Source of the DNA: Rhodococcus pyridinivorans | GTDB lineage: Bacteria > Actinomycetota > Actinomycetes > Mycobacteriales > Mycobacteriaceae | Assembly (NCBI RefSeq): GCF_900105195.1 | Contig: NZ_FNRX01000002.1 | Span: 620,001 to 684,000, forward strand | Direction of reading: 5' to 3' | DNA length: 64,000 nt | Part shown: positions 7,909-17,316 of the stretch, one piece after another | Position numbering within the stretch: position 1 is the stretch's first letter | Layout of the letters: the number at the start of each line of letters is the position of its first letter | Notes under the pieces: model-generated | Told to the model about the DNA's origin: nothing | Database searches by the model: none | What the model saw: only the letters and a program-made list of their open reading frames with translations | Program-made: the position numbers and the translations under genes

Positions 7909-9474
7909 TTACTCGGTCGCGGCGGGGTCGGCGGCTGCAAGATCCCGTAGTTGGGCTCGCTGGATCTTCCCGGTGGCATTTCGCGGGATGCCCGTGACGA
8001 ACCGGAACTTCTTGGGAATCTTGTAACGAGCCAAATGTTCTTCGAGGTACTGCACGATATGGTCCTCGTCGGTAGCTGGGTCGGCGATGACCACGAAGGC
8101 CATTCCGACCTCGCCCCATTTTTCGTCAGGAATCCCGACCACCGCCGCGGAGCTGACGCCCGGGTAACGAGCGAGGACTGCCTCGACTTCGGCCGGATAG
8201 ATGTTTTCTCCACCGGAAATAATGATGTCCTTGACGCGGTCGACGACCGAGGTCCACCCGTCCTCGGCAACAGTGACGACATCGCCGGTGTGAAACCATC
8301 CGTCGGCAGTGAAGGAGTCGGAGGTCGCGTCCGGCCGATTCCAGTACCCGGCAAACACGTTCGGCCCGCGCACCAAGAGTTCACCCGATCGACCCGGCCC
8401 GATGGCACGCGGACCCGGCGCACCGGCCAGGGCGACATCGGTGTAGAAGTGAGGAAATCCCACCGACACCGGCCGGTCTGCGGCGCCCTCGGCGACAGCC
8501 ATGTAGACCCCCGCAGCTGCCTCGGTCATTCCGTATCCTTGGAGCAGTTGCACGCCACGTTCGAGCCACGCGGTAGCCACCCGCTCGAGCACGGGTGACC
8601 CCCCGTACACCACATAGCGCAGGGAACTGATGTCGGTGCTGTGCCAGCCGGGGTGCTCGCAGAGCATCTGCAAAATGGTGGGAACGGCGGAAAAACTGGT
8701 GATCGCTTCCCTGGAGATTGTGGCTAGTACCTCGCCGGCGTCGAACTGTTGTACCGGGATCACCGTGCCACCTTTGAACAAGGTGGGCAATGTGACTTGG
8801 TTCAGTCCGGTGACGTGGAACATCGGAGCTAGTGCCAACGCTTTGTCAGTGGAGAGTACATCGATGTGCGCGAGTTGATTGAGCGTGTTGAACGTCAGAT
8901 TCCCATGCGTCAAAACGGCGCCCTTCGGGGTGCCGGTGGTACCCGAGGTATACAGGATCAGGCACGGGTCGTTGAGCCCCACCGCACCGAACGTGGTTGC
9001 GGGGTCTCCGCTCGACAGAAACTGTTCGTAGTCGAGGCACCGGATCGGACAGGTGGGTGCATCGAGGGCAAGAACATGTTCGACCGAATTCAACGCGGAG
9101 CCCAGGGACTGGGCAATGTGGTGATGGGTAGGTGCGAGTACTAGGACCGATGCACCGGAATCGACCAGCATGTACTCGATTTCACGTGCCGCAAGACGGG
9201 TGTTGAGGGGCACGAACACCGCGCCCAGAAGTCCGCTCGCGAACAGGGATTCGAACGCCGGAAGGTCGTTGGGGCCGAGATAGGCAATGCGATCACCCGG
9301 CCCGATCCCGGCCGCTGACCACGCCGAGGCCAGCGCAGCAACGCGGTCAGCGAGCTCGAGATACGACAAGGACCGGTTATCGCGAACGAGGGCAATGCGA
9401 TGCGGAGTGATTCGGGCGCGTCGGCGGGGCCAACTGCCTAGTCCGGTATCGGCAGCGGTGATGTCAGCGGGCAT
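7909..9474 (-). CDS. AMP-forming acyl-CoA synthetase, likely aryl-acid CoA ligase
   Basis: A 521-residue ANL-family enzyme. Visible motifs are the phosphate loop ILYTSGTTGTPKG, the A5 motif QGYGMTEAAAG, the hinge region GWFHTGDVV...VDRVKDIIISGGENIYP, and the adenylation lysine in NATGKIQR. ATG 9474 has GAGGAG seven bases upstream. It follows the aldehyde and alcohol dehydrogenase genes in one operon, so its substrate is probably the acid they produce; with eugenol oxidase nearby, ferulate is the natural candidate. In R. jostii CouL has this job, but I could not check the specificity loop, so no symbol is given. Confidence 0.88.
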   Translation of the reverse strand: MPADITAADTGLGSWPRRRARITPHRIALVRDNRSLSYLELADRVAALASAWSAAGIGPGDRIAYLGPNDLPAFESLFASGLLGAVFVPLNTRLAAREIEYMLVDSGASVLVLAPTHHHIAQSLGSALNSVEHVLALDAPTCPIRCLDYEQFLSSGDPATTFGAVGLNDPCLILYTSGTTGTPKGAVLTHGNLTFNTLNQLAHIDVLSTDKALALAPMFHVTGLNQVTLPTLFKGGTVIPVQQFDAGEVLATISREAITSFSAVPTILQMLCEHPGWHSTDISSLRYVVYGGSPVLERVATAWLERGVQLLQGYGMTEAAAGVYMAVAEGAADRPVSVGFPHFYTDVALAGAPGPRAIGPGRSGELLVRGPNVFAGYWNRPDATSDSFTADGWFHTGDVVTVAEDGWTSVVDRVKDIIISGGENIYPAEVEAVLARYPGVSSAAVVGIPDEKWGEVGMAFVVIADPATDEDHIVQYLEEHLARYKIPKKFRFVTGIPRNATGKIQRAQLRDLAAADPAATE

Positions 9475-9528
9475 GGTGAAACTCCTCATCTGGCTCGGTT
9501 CTACATACCGTCTTGTCGGGGGCGGTGA

Positions 9529-10632
9529 TCAGAACCTGAGGACGGGTTTGATCGAACGTCCGGAGATCATGTCGTCGACGGCGTTGTTGATGTCCTCGAA
9601 TGGGTAATGGGTGATCAGTCGGTCGATCGGCAGCCGACCCGAGCGCACCAAATCGACCAGCACCGGGATCAGGGCTTGGGTTTCACTGTCGCCGAGAGTC
9701 AGTCCGATGATGCTGCGGCCGGGGATCATAGCGTTGACATCGACCGGGACTTCGGTGCCGAAAGCAGGGGCACCGACAATGACAGCGGTGCCGCGCGGCG
9801 CGAGTGCGTCGATCGCCGTGCGCAGGACCCCGACATTGCCGGTAGTTTCCACTGCCCCGTCCACGCCGGCCCCACCGGTGATTTTGACCAGTTCCTCGGC
9901 AGTATCGACCTGTGTGGCGTCGATGGTGTGTGTGGCACCGAGTTCGCGCGCGAGGTTCAATCGTTCGGGGACGCGGTCTACGACGATCACCTTGGACGCC
10001 GGTGTGAGTGCAGCCGCCATCACCGACGACAGTCCGACGGCGCCGGCCCCGGTGATCAGGATCGTGTGGCCCGGGCGCGGGGTAAGGGCGTTCCATACTG
10101 CGCCGACTCCGGTCTGCACCCCACATCCCAGCGGAGCAAGTAGCTCCAAAGGGGTCTCGGCGTCGACCTTGACCGCACTGCGCTCGTCGACGACAGCGTG
10201 TTGTGCGAACGACGATTGTCCGAAGAAATGTCCGCCGAGGGGTTGACCATCGCGGCTGACCGGGCTACTGCCATCGGCACGGGCACCGCCGACCAGGTTC
10301 AGCGGAAGCCATGTTGCGCAGTAGGCGGGATGTCCGTCACGGCAGTTCCCGCAAGCACCGCACGAGGTGAAGGACAACAGGACGTGGTCGCCGACCGACA
10401 CCGAACCGACGTTCGCCCCGACTTCTTCGACGACGCCGGCGCCTTCGTGGCCGAGCACACCGGGCAGGGGAAAGGGCAATGTCCCGGAGGCGACGCCGAG
10501 GTCGGTGTGACACAGGCCGGCGGCACTCATCCGGACTCGGATCTCATGAGGTTGCAGTTCGTCCAGCTCGACGGGCGAAAGGGTGAATTCGGCGCCGCCG
10601 GTTTCGACGACGGCAGCGATGGTGCTGGTCAT
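9529..10632 (-). CDS. Zinc-dependent aryl-alcohol-type dehydrogenase
   Basis: A 367-residue medium-chain dehydrogenase. Catalytic zinc ligands appear as Cys41 (GLCHTD) and His62-Glu63 (GHEGAGVV). The structural zinc loop is CGACGNC with Cys91, 94, 97 and 105. The NAD fold has TGAGAVGLSS. The sequence most resembles benzyl/aryl-alcohol dehydrogenases of the XylB/AdhB type. ATG 10632 follows AGGAG; it lies 25 bp after the aldehyde dehydrogenase stop. In this cluster it would oxidise an aromatic alcohol such as coniferyl alcohol to the aldehyde; that substrate is inferred from context. Confidence 0.88.
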   Translation of the reverse strand: MTSTIAAVVETGGAEFTLSPVELDELQPHEIRVRMSAAGLCHTDLGVASGTLPFPLPGVLGHEGAGVVEEVGANVGSVSVGDHVLLSFTSCGACGNCRDGHPAYCATWLPLNLVGGARADGSSPVSRDGQPLGGHFFGQSSFAQHAVVDERSAVKVDAETPLELLAPLGCGVQTGVGAVWNALTPRPGHTILITGAGAVGLSSVMAAALTPASKVIVVDRVPERLNLARELGATHTIDATQVDTAEELVKITGGAGVDGAVETTGNVGVLRTAIDALAPRGTAVIVGAPAFGTEVPVDVNAMIPGRSIIGLTLGDSETQALIPVLVDLVRSGRLPIDRLITHYPFEDINNAVDDMISGRSIKPVLRF

Positions 10633-10657
10633 GGGTGCTCCTGGAAGAGGGGAATGG

Positions 10658-12139
10658 TCAGTCGAGGGAAATGACGACGGACTTGACCTTGGTGTAGGAC
10701 TCGAGGGCTTCCGGTCCGTACTCACGGCCGAACCCGGAGTTCTTCACGCCACCGAACGGAACTGCAGGATCGAGCATCGCCCAGTCGTTGACCCAGACGA
10801 TGCCTGCCTGCAGTTTCGCTGCTACGCGGTGCGCCCGAGCGACGTTTCCGGTCTGCAGTCCCGCGGCCAGTCCGTACTCGGTGCCGTTGGCCAGGGCAAT
10901 GGCCTCGTCCTCGGTATCGAACGGCTGCACGGTCAGCACAGGACCAAAGATCTCCTCTTGCACCACTCGAGAGGCATTGTCCAGGTCGGCGATGACGGTG
11001 GGTTTGTAGTAGAAGCCACCGTCCAGGTCCAGACGTTCACCGCCGGTGACGATCCGGGCGTTCTCGTCGCGCGCGATCTGGACGTATTCCTCAACCTTGG
11101 CCACGTGCTTGTCCGCCGCCATAGGGCCGACGACGGTCTTCGGATCGAAAGGATCGCCGACCGGTACACCGGATACGGCCTCCCCAAGGATGGTCAGCAC
11201 GGTTTCGTACAGTGGTCGTTCGACCAACAGGCGGGGTCCTCCCATGCAGAACTGACCCGTGTTGAACACGAAGCCCTTGATAATCGCCCCGACAGCTTTT
11301 TCTACGTCGGCGTCGGCGAAAAGGAGGTGCGCGGCGTTGCCGCCGAGCTCCATGGTCACCGGTTTGAGGTTTTGGCCGGCGACACTGGCGGCATGTCGAC
11401 CGATACCCGTGGAGCCGGTGAATGCGATCTTGTCGATATCCCGGTGCTGCAGAAGGGCTTCACCGATGGTCGAGCCCTTACCGGTCACCACATTCACCAC
11501 CCCCGCGGGAACGCCGGCTTCGGTAAGGATTTCCGCCATCAACAGCGCGCTGAGAGGGGTGTCCTCAGCCGGCTTGTGCACTACACAGTTCCCCGCGGCA
11601 AGAGCGGGAGCAATCTTCGAGCTGCTCAGAATCAACGGAAAGTTGAACGGAGTAATCGCACCCACCACCCCGAGCGGCTCGCGGCGCGTGTAGGCATGAG
11701 CGTGCAGAGGGGTCTCACGATTGGATCCACTCGTTGTCTGTGCAAGCGCCGCGCAGTACTCGTACTGCTCGGCAGTGGTGAGTACATCGACGGGACGGCA
11801 CAGTGATACCGGCTTACCGACATTGACGGACTCGACGGCGATGATTTCGTCGGCGCGTTCGCGGACCAGTTCAGCGACGCGGTGAAGGATACGGGCGCGT
11901 TCGCGACCGGACAGGCCGGACCAACGCCCGTCATCGAATGCTGTGCGGGCCGCCTGCACCGCGGTGTCGAGATCCTCCGCGTTGGCTTCGGCGACCGAGG
12001 TCACCGTGCGACCCGTGGACGGGTCGATGATGTCCGTACGTGCGCCGCTGGTCGATTCGCGCCATTGCCCGTCGATGAACAACTGGCGCGGACCGATCGT
12101 CGGACGGACGATATGTGTGGTGTCGTCGGTGACAGTCAT
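10658..12139 (-). CDS. NAD(P)-dependent aldehyde dehydrogenase
   Basis: A full-length 493-residue ALDH superfamily enzyme. The general base is Glu264 in MELGGNA and the nucleophile Cys298 in NTGQFCMGG. The cofactor segment FTGSTGIGR and the substrate segment FGGVKNSGFGREYG are present. It is first in the leftward operon followed by alcohol dehydrogenase, CoA ligase and MaoC-like genes. AAGG precedes ATG 12139. Together with the next gene it would turn an aromatic alcohol into an acid, for example coniferaldehyde to ferulate. The closest named types are vanillin/benzaldehyde dehydrogenases; substrate not proven. Confidence 0.9.
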   Translation of the reverse strand: MTVTDDTTHIVRPTIGPRQLFIDGQWRESTSGARTDIIDPSTGRTVTSVAEANAEDLDTAVQAARTAFDDGRWSGLSGRERARILHRVAELVRERADEIIAVESVNVGKPVSLCRPVDVLTTAEQYEYCAALAQTTSGSNRETPLHAHAYTRREPLGVVGAITPFNFPLILSSSKIAPALAAGNCVVHKPAEDTPLSALLMAEILTEAGVPAGVVNVVTGKGSTIGEALLQHRDIDKIAFTGSTGIGRHAASVAGQNLKPVTMELGGNAAHLLFADADVEKAVGAIIKGFVFNTGQFCMGGPRLLVERPLYETVLTILGEAVSGVPVGDPFDPKTVVGPMAADKHVAKVEEYVQIARDENARIVTGGERLDLDGGFYYKPTVIADLDNASRVVQEEIFGPVLTVQPFDTEDEAIALANGTEYGLAAGLQTGNVARAHRVAAKLQAGIVWVNDWAMLDPAVPFGGVKNSGFGREYGPEALESYTKVKSVVISLD

Positions 12140-12225
12140 AGTTGTGCCTTCACTTCCGGGAAGCCTGTGAGGGTCTGCAGGAATGCAAGTGGTCTGCGGG
12201 TGGAGCTGGTAGACCGCGTTTTACC

Positions 12226-12246
12226 GCTGAATGAAATCCGTTCAGC
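12226..12246. promoter_or_regulatory. Imperfect palindrome, possible MarR operator
   Basis: GCTGAA and TTCAGC arms flank a nine-base centre between the divergent aldehyde dehydrogenase and MarR genes. Its position 87 bp before the first and 130 bp before the second start fits an operator for the MarR protein at 12376, but the arms are short. Confidence 0.4.
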
Positions 12247-12375
12247 AGATGCACCTTCCGGTGCCATATACCGCGTGGTCACGCTGTGCGTGCGTAGGGG
12301 GAACGCCTTAAGATGATCAGGAAACCTGAGGTTGGCGATGGTCGGCCTCGAGCACGCGATGCGGGGAGTACGCCG

Positions 12376-12855
12376 ATGACCGTCACGACTGCCCAGGCCG
12401 ATGCCTTCGGTGCTGAAGAACTCATGGGTGAGCCGACTCTGCTGTATGCGATCAAGCAGGTGGAGCTGGCGATTCGATCTCGTATGGATGCGATCCTGCG
12501 TCCGTTGGGTCTGACCGCTTTGCAGTACACCGCGCTGACCGTGTTGCGGCGCCGGGGCGGGTTGTCGTCGGCGGAATTGGCGCGTAACTCGTTCGTCACG
12601 GCCCAGACCATGGGGGAGATGCTTGCGGCCCTCGAACGGCGTGGGTTGGTGGCTCGACAGGTCGATCCCGACAATCGCCGACGCATGTTCACCTACCTCA
12701 CCGACGAGGCGTTGCGGTTGCTCGATGAGTACGACACACAGATTCGCTCCTTGGAAGAGCAAATGGTGCGGGACCTCAACGGCCGTCAGCGGGAGGCGTT
12801 CCGCGGATATCTTGGTCGCTGTCGCACTGCCCTGGGTGACACCGCTGCGCATTAG
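12376..12855 (+). CDS. MarR-family regulator
   Basis: About 159 residues with a winged helix: ALQYTALTVLRRRGG, then the recognition helix SFVTAQTMGEMLAALERRGLV, and the wing DPDNRRRMFTYLTD. It is divergent from the aldehyde dehydrogenase operon and convergent with eugenol oxidase, with a shared hairpin between their ends. The start is uncertain: ATG 12376 has GGGGAG upstream, while ATG 12313 would add 21 residues. It probably represses the dehydrogenase/ligase operon until an aromatic acid or its CoA ester binds; by analogy to CouR, not shown. Confidence 0.85.
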   Translation: MTVTTAQADAFGAEELMGEPTLLYAIKQVELAIRSRMDAILRPLGLTALQYTALTVLRRRGGLSSAELARNSFVTAQTMGEMLAALERRGLVARQVDPDNRRRMFTYLTDEALRLLDEYDTQIRSLEEQMVRDLNGRQREAFRGYLGRCRTALGDTAAH

Positions 12856-12868
12856 CAGAAGTGGAACT

Positions 12869-12904
12869 CCGGTGCGGCGGACGTTCTGCGGGCCGCCGCA
12901 CCGG
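12869..12904. terminator. Bidirectional hairpin terminator
   Basis: A 12-bp GC-rich inverted repeat (12869-12880 with 12893-12904, 12-nt loop) lies between the convergent MarR and eugenol oxidase genes, close to both stops. No T-run; likely serves both directions. Confidence 0.7.
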
Positions 12905-12916
12905 ACGTAGTGGTGG

Positions 12917-14497
12917 TCAGAGATTCTGGCCACGGAATCGCTGCGGCCACACGCCCGACTTGCCGGGAGCGATGATGCCGTTGGGATCGAGGGCATCTTT
13001 GACCTTCTCGTGGAACTTCAGCAGTGCACCGTCACCCCAGTTGAAGGTGCCCATGACGTCATCCATCAAGGCATTGTGGGTGCGGTATTCGCCGTAGCCT
13101 TCTTCGGCTGCTTCGCGGACGAGGATCCGCGTCATTCGCAATGCTTCTTCCCGCACCTCCGGGATGGAAGTGTCATAGACGAACAGGCACACATGGTGCA
13201 TTTCGCGCAGACCGACGATGAACTGGGCTGCGTAGTCCTTGTTGTACTCGTTCGCCCGGTCGCGAACCATCTCGAACTGCTTCATCGCCTCGCGTCCGTC
13301 CGGCGCCGAAACGGGGGAGAAGCAGATATGGCCGCCGTTGGGTACCCAGTCGAGCAGCTGCAGTTCGTCGAGGCTGGGGATTCCGTTGTTGATCTTGTGG
13401 CGGTCCTGCAACACGTGGCCGCCGCGGTCGTTGCGCTCCTCGTGGGTGAAGAAGCGGGCTCCCGGGATCTGGCTGAACGCGTCCTTGATGATTCCGTAGT
13501 ACATCTCGATCATCGGCGGCGGACCGTAGAGCGTGGCGTAGAAGTTCCAGTATCCGAGGTTCAGGTCCTTCTTCATTTTCTCGATGGCTTCTGCCGGCAT
13601 CGGCCCGTCACCGTCGAACCATTCTGAGCGCCGCGATACCGCCGCAGCGTCCATGAAGATGTTGCGGAGGACCGGCACGTTCTGCAGGGGCGCCATGTTG
13701 ATACGCAGCGGCAACATGATGTCGACGATCTGCTCGAGATCCTCTTCCCTGTCGAAGGTGATCAGGAATGTCTGCGATGCCGGTGGCTTGGGCATCAGAG
13801 CGATACCCATCTTGGTGACGATGCCCAGATTGGACTGGGTGAACATGCCGTCGGGGCTCGGGCCGAATCCGTAGGGGAACAGTTGCCAGGTATCACTGCC
13901 GGGCAGCGCGCCCATACCGGTGCGCATTACCTCACCCTGCGGCAGAACAACTTCCATTCCGGTCTGCCACATGAAGTGGTCGCCGTACGGGGTGTAGCCG
14001 ACGCCGCGGTCGAGCGCGTTGCCGACTACGCTGCCCCAGCCTAGGTCTGGGCAGTCGATCATCAGGTTCAGATTGTTGTTCTGGATGTACTCGTACAGAT
14101 CGAAGTAGGTCACACCCGGCTCGAGCAGCGCGTAAGCGTACTTTTCGTTGACCTCGAGGATTCGGTTCATCCGCTCGCCGGTCTTGATGATCACCGAACC
14201 GGACAGCCGAGGGGATGCACCCCCGTAGCCGTTGTTCTTGCCCGTGGAGACCGGGGACAGCGGAATACCGTACTCGTTCGCGATCCGTACCACGGCCTGG
14301 ACCTGCTCGGTGGATTCAGGTGAGACCACCGCTGAGGGGACGTAAGCCTCGCTGGCGCCCACCGGATAGGGGTCCTTGAAGTTTTCGAGTTCTTCGGTGC
14401 TGGAAAGCACCCATTTGTCACCGACGACTTCGCGGAAGCGGGCGAGCGCCGTATCGAACTGCTCTTCGGACAAGCCGGGGGGAAGAGTTCGCGTCAT
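12917..14497 (-). CDS. eugO: Eugenol oxidase (FAD, vanillyl-alcohol oxidase family)
   Basis: 526 residues, the same length as the R. jostii RHA1 enzyme and nearly identical to it as far as I can recall. Key positions agree: His390 for the covalent flavin link (in VPNGGH), Tyr91, Asp151, Tyr471 and Arg472. The FAD-binding stretch has SPVSTGKNNGYGG. The known enzyme oxidises eugenol to coniferyl alcohol and vanillyl alcohol to vanillin, with oxygen as acceptor. ATG 14497 has AAGGAGC upstream. It is a single-gene unit with its own promoter region, ending at a hairpin shared with the MarR gene. The shared motif at 14583-14600 suggests control together with the P450 operon. Confidence 0.95.
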   Translation of the reverse strand: MTRTLPPGLSEEQFDTALARFREVVGDKWVLSSTEELENFKDPYPVGASEAYVPSAVVSPESTEQVQAVVRIANEYGIPLSPVSTGKNNGYGGASPRLSGSVIIKTGERMNRILEVNEKYAYALLEPGVTYFDLYEYIQNNNLNLMIDCPDLGWGSVVGNALDRGVGYTPYGDHFMWQTGMEVVLPQGEVMRTGMGALPGSDTWQLFPYGFGPSPDGMFTQSNLGIVTKMGIALMPKPPASQTFLITFDREEDLEQIVDIMLPLRINMAPLQNVPVLRNIFMDAAAVSRRSEWFDGDGPMPAEAIEKMKKDLNLGYWNFYATLYGPPPMIEMYYGIIKDAFSQIPGARFFTHEERNDRGGHVLQDRHKINNGIPSLDELQLLDWVPNGGHICFSPVSAPDGREAMKQFEMVRDRANEYNKDYAAQFIVGLREMHHVCLFVYDTSIPEVREEALRMTRILVREAAEEGYGEYRTHNALMDDVMGTFNWGDGALLKFHEKVKDALDPNGIIAPGKSGVWPQRFRGQNL

Positions 14498-14952
14498 TCT
14501 TGACTGCTCCTTACTTTGGCGGCCGGCTCAGTGCGGCCGCGCCGAACGCGGTTCCTGGATGGAAGACAACCCGAAAACCATCAGGGTTCCTTGCATTAAT
14601 TGTGAGGCGGCTCACTCTGTTCGGTCAATCCGGTATGCGCATCCATGAGTCCGGGATGGTGCGAGCGAAAGTGCTGTTCTCCGCGCTTGAACAGGAAACG
14701 GGCTATCCGCTTTACGCTTGATCGGCGCGAGCGGGGTCGATCGCTTGGCTTGCACCGCACTTTTGAAATGGGCTGGTTCGGGGGATGTGTACTTGTGGCG
14801 CTGATAGTCATCAGGGTCGCCGCCATGCATCCTGGAGGCAGCATCGCGTCCCCGGGACTCGGGTATTGGGGCGATTGTGACAGGGACACCCGCGGGTAAA
14901 CCGTAAGGTGCAATGCCGGCGCGCTGTTGTGGGAGGGAGGAGGGTTCGATGG
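14498..14952. other. Intergenic region with eugO promoter
   Basis: This 455-bp stretch between eugO and the MaoC-like gene has no convincing gene; open frames here lack ribosome sites and family signals. It holds the candidate operator at 14583-14600. The 11-mer GGCTTGCACCG near 14748 also occurs near 2310 upstream of the membrane-protein operon. No terminator hairpin was found after the MaoC-like gene. Confidence 0.5.
14583..14600. promoter_or_regulatory. Candidate operator upstream of eugO
   Basis: AGGGTTCCTTGCATTAAT matches the site at 6294-6311 at 16 of 18 positions. It lies about 90 bp before the eugO start, a normal place for an activator site. Confidence 0.5.
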
Positions 14953-15426
14953 TTACTCGAAGAATCGGTATACGGTCTCGACGACGACAGCGGGACGTTC
15001 GGAGCCTTCGAGTTCGATCTGGGCGTCGACGGTGATCTGCAGGCCTCCCTTGGGCAGACGCTCGGCCTTCTGCAAGGTGGCGCTGAGGCGCACGCGACCG
15101 TCGGCAGGCACGGGATTGGTGAAGCGCACCTTGTTGAGGCCATAGTTGACGGCCATGGTAACGCTGTCGACTTTCAACACTTCCTCCCACATCGGGATGA
15201 TCAGCGACAGAGTCAGGTATCCGTGGGCGATCGGACCCCCAAAGGGGCTTTCGGCCTTCGCGCGCTCCGGATCGACGTGGATCCACTGATGATCGTCTGT
15301 TGCGTCGGCGAAAGTGTTGATGCGGTCCTGAGGGATCGTGATCCACGAGCTCGTACCGAGGATCTGTCCCTCGAGCTGGGCGAGTTCGGTCAGATTGGCG
15401 ACGCTAGTGGTGGTGGCGGTGGTCAT
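14953..15426 (-). CDS. couM: MaoC/NodN-type enoyl-CoA hydratase, CouM-like
   Basis: 157 residues, single hot-dog domain, with the hydratase motif intact: FADATDDHQWIHVDPERA followed by GGPIAHGYLTLSL. ATG 15426 has AGGAG six bases before it. It is the third gene after an SDR and an amidohydrolase, the same order as couN-couO-couM for p-hydroxycinnamate side-chain removal in R. jostii RHA1. There the hydratase adds water to the p-hydroxycinnamoyl-CoA double bond. The assignment rests on gene order plus motif. Confidence 0.8.
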   Translation of the reverse strand: MTTATTTSVANLTELAQLEGQILGTSSWITIPQDRINTFADATDDHQWIHVDPERAKAESPFGGPIAHGYLTLSLIIPMWEEVLKVDSVTMAVNYGLNKVRFTNPVPADGRVRLSATLQKAERLPKGGLQITVDAQIELEGSERPAVVVETVYRFFE

Positions 15427-15460
15427 AGCATTCTCCTGGAATTGGGGAAGGGGCGACAGG

Positions 15461-16357
15461 TCAGGGGCGCTGGACGCCGAGAACACGGAGGGCGTTGTCC
15501 TTGAAGATCAAAGGACGGACCTCCGGCTTGATCTCGAGGTTCGCGAAATCCTTCATCCAGCGATCGACCTGGATGACAGGAAAATCGGAGCCGAACAACA
15601 CCTTCGATTTGAGCATCGTGTTCGCAGCTCGGACGAGCTGCGGCGGGAAGTACTTGGGGGACCAGCCGGACAGATCGATATAGACGTTGGCCTTGTGGGT
15701 GGCAATGGCGATCTGCGAGTCAATCCAGGGAACTGCGGGATGTGCCATGATGATCGTCAAGTCGGGGAAGTCGGCAGCGACGTCGTCGAGCAGCATGGGA
15801 TCGGAGTATCGGAGTTTGATTCCGTGTCCGCCTGGAAGTCCGGCGCCGATGCCGGTCTGCCCCGTATGGAACAGAACGGGCACCCCGGTTTCGCTCAGTG
15901 TGTCGTACAAAGGATAGAAGCGCCGATCGTTCGGCGAGAAGTCCTGCATGCTCGGATGAAACTTGAAGCCTTTCACCCCGAACTCGTCGACCAGCCGTCG
16001 CGCCCGCCGCACTGCCGATTTTCCTTGCCACGGATCGACGGAACCGAAGGGAATCAGGACGTCGTTGTGCGCTGCAGCCTTCTCGGCAATTTCCTCGACG
16101 GAGTTGGGGGAGTGTCCACTTCCCGCGTGGGCGTCAACGGTGAACACGATCGCTGCCATATTCCGTTGCCGGTAGTGCTCTGCGATCGATTCGATGCTCG
16201 GGGTGCGTTCCTCTCCGGACTTGAAGTACTTCTCCGAAGCGGCCATCAGCTCGTCGTCGAGGGAGCGGTGTCCGCATCCGTCGATTTCGACATGGGTATG
16301 AACGTCGACGGCTTCGATCGCATCGAAGTCGATCGCGTACTCGTAGCGGGTGGTCAT
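15461..16357 (-). CDS. couO: Amidohydrolase-2 family beta-keto-acid pathway hydrolase, CouO-like
   Basis: 298 residues of the metal-dependent amidohydrolase (ACMSD-like) family. Metal-site residues visible are His20 and His22 (DVHTHVE), His164 (FHTG), His206 (MAHPAVPW) and Asp258 (FGSDFP). In RHA1 CouO, an Asp numbered 257 was shown to be needed in vivo, and this Asp258 is in the matching place. A couO mutant accumulates the aryl beta-ketopropionate from ferulate, so the enzyme releases the aromatic acid (for example vanillate) by carbon-carbon bond hydrolysis. It sits between the SDR and the MaoC gene with short gaps on both sides. Confidence 0.83.
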   Translation of the reverse strand: MTTRYEYAIDFDAIEAVDVHTHVEIDGCGHRSLDDELMAASEKYFKSGEERTPSIESIAEHYRQRNMAAIVFTVDAHAGSGHSPNSVEEIAEKAAAHNDVLIPFGSVDPWQGKSAVRRARRLVDEFGVKGFKFHPSMQDFSPNDRRFYPLYDTLSETGVPVLFHTGQTGIGAGLPGGHGIKLRYSDPMLLDDVAADFPDLTIIMAHPAVPWIDSQIAIATHKANVYIDLSGWSPKYFPPQLVRAANTMLKSKVLFGSDFPVIQVDRWMKDFANLEIKPEVRPLIFKDNALRVLGVQRP

Positions 16358-16364
16358 CGTTGCG

Positions 16365-17276
16365 TCACTTCGCGCCGGTCAGTTCGGCGGGGAACTCTTC
16401 GCCCACCGATTCGAGGTGCTCGGACAGCACGGGCCATTCGCCGACCAGATCTTCGGCGGACCAACCATTGTCGTGATAACTGATGCCGTTGAGCTGGGGG
16501 TGAGTCCACAGGGCGACGCGGTCGCCACCAATGGCGAAGGCCTGGCCGGTAATAGCGGCCGCTTCGTCACTGGCGAGGAATGTGATGATGCCGGCGGCAT
16601 CGTCAGCAGTGCCCATACCGATATCACGACGCAGCAAGGCCGGAAGAGTGCCGGTCTCCTTCGCCGCCTCGATGTGGGGGCGGAAGATCGGCACGGTCTC
16701 GGTCATGGCGGTGACTGCAACCGGGCACACGGCGTTGGCGGTAATGCCCGCGCGCTGCAGTTCCAGCGCCCATGTGCGAACCATCCCGACGATGCCGGCT
16801 TTTGCGCCGGAGTAATTGGTCTGCCCGAAGTTGCCCCGTTGTCCGGCGGGTGAACCGATGCAGATGATCCGGCCGCCCGTACCCTGCTCCCGGAATCGAA
16901 GTACGGCTTCGCGGACACACGTGAAAGTGCCGCGCAGATGCACGTTTACGACCGAATCGAAGGCCTCGTCGCTCATCTTCCACAGCACGGTGTCGCGAAG
17001 GACGCCGGCGTTGGTGACCATGATGTCGAGTCGGCCGAATTCGCGGACCGCGGTGGCAACAAGCAGCTGCGCGGTTTCGGTCGGTCCAACAGGCGCGACC
17101 ACGGCGACGGCGCGTCCGCCCAGTTCGCGGATCGACGCAACCGCCTTGCCGGCGGTTTCCTGGTTGACGTCGTTGATGACGACGGCTGCGCCATGACGTG
17201 CCAGATCCTTGGCGTACGCCAGGCCCAAGCCCTGCCCGCTACCGGTCACAACGGCGACCTTATTGTTCAAGTCCAT
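16365..17276 (-). CDS. couN: Short-chain dehydrogenase, CouN-like
   Basis: 303 residues, classical SDR. Cofactor motif VVTGSGQGLGLAYA at the N-terminus, then NAG in VTNAGVL, the catalytic Ser in CIGSPAGQ and the YSGAKAG triad Tyr-Lys. ATG 17276 has GAGGAG seven bases before; the eight extra residues of the longer frame are not needed. As first gene of the couNOM-type operon it would oxidise the beta-hydroxyacyl-CoA made by the hydratase to the beta-keto form. The C-terminus is longer than in minimal SDRs. Control is probably through the palindrome at 17317-17343. Confidence 0.82.
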   Translation of the reverse strand: MDLNNKVAVVTGSGQGLGLAYAKDLARHGAAVVINDVNQETAGKAVASIRELGGRAVAVVAPVGPTETAQLLVATAVREFGRLDIMVTNAGVLRDTVLWKMSDEAFDSVVNVHLRGTFTCVREAVLRFREQGTGGRIICIGSPAGQRGNFGQTNYSGAKAGIVGMVRTWALELQRAGITANAVCPVAVTAMTETVPIFRPHIEAAKETGTLPALLRRDIGMGTADDAAGIITFLASDEAAAITGQAFAIGGDRVALWTHPQLNGISYHDNGWSAEDLVGEWPVLSEHLESVGEEFPAELTGAK

Positions 17277-17316
17277 GTGAGGCTCCTCTGTCGATGACAC
17301 TAATCACACAAAAACA

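Noticed and set aside
12313..12375. Extended N-terminus of the MarR protein
   Set aside because: The added 21 residues are basic and unlike MarR starts, and ATG 12376 has a better ribosome site.
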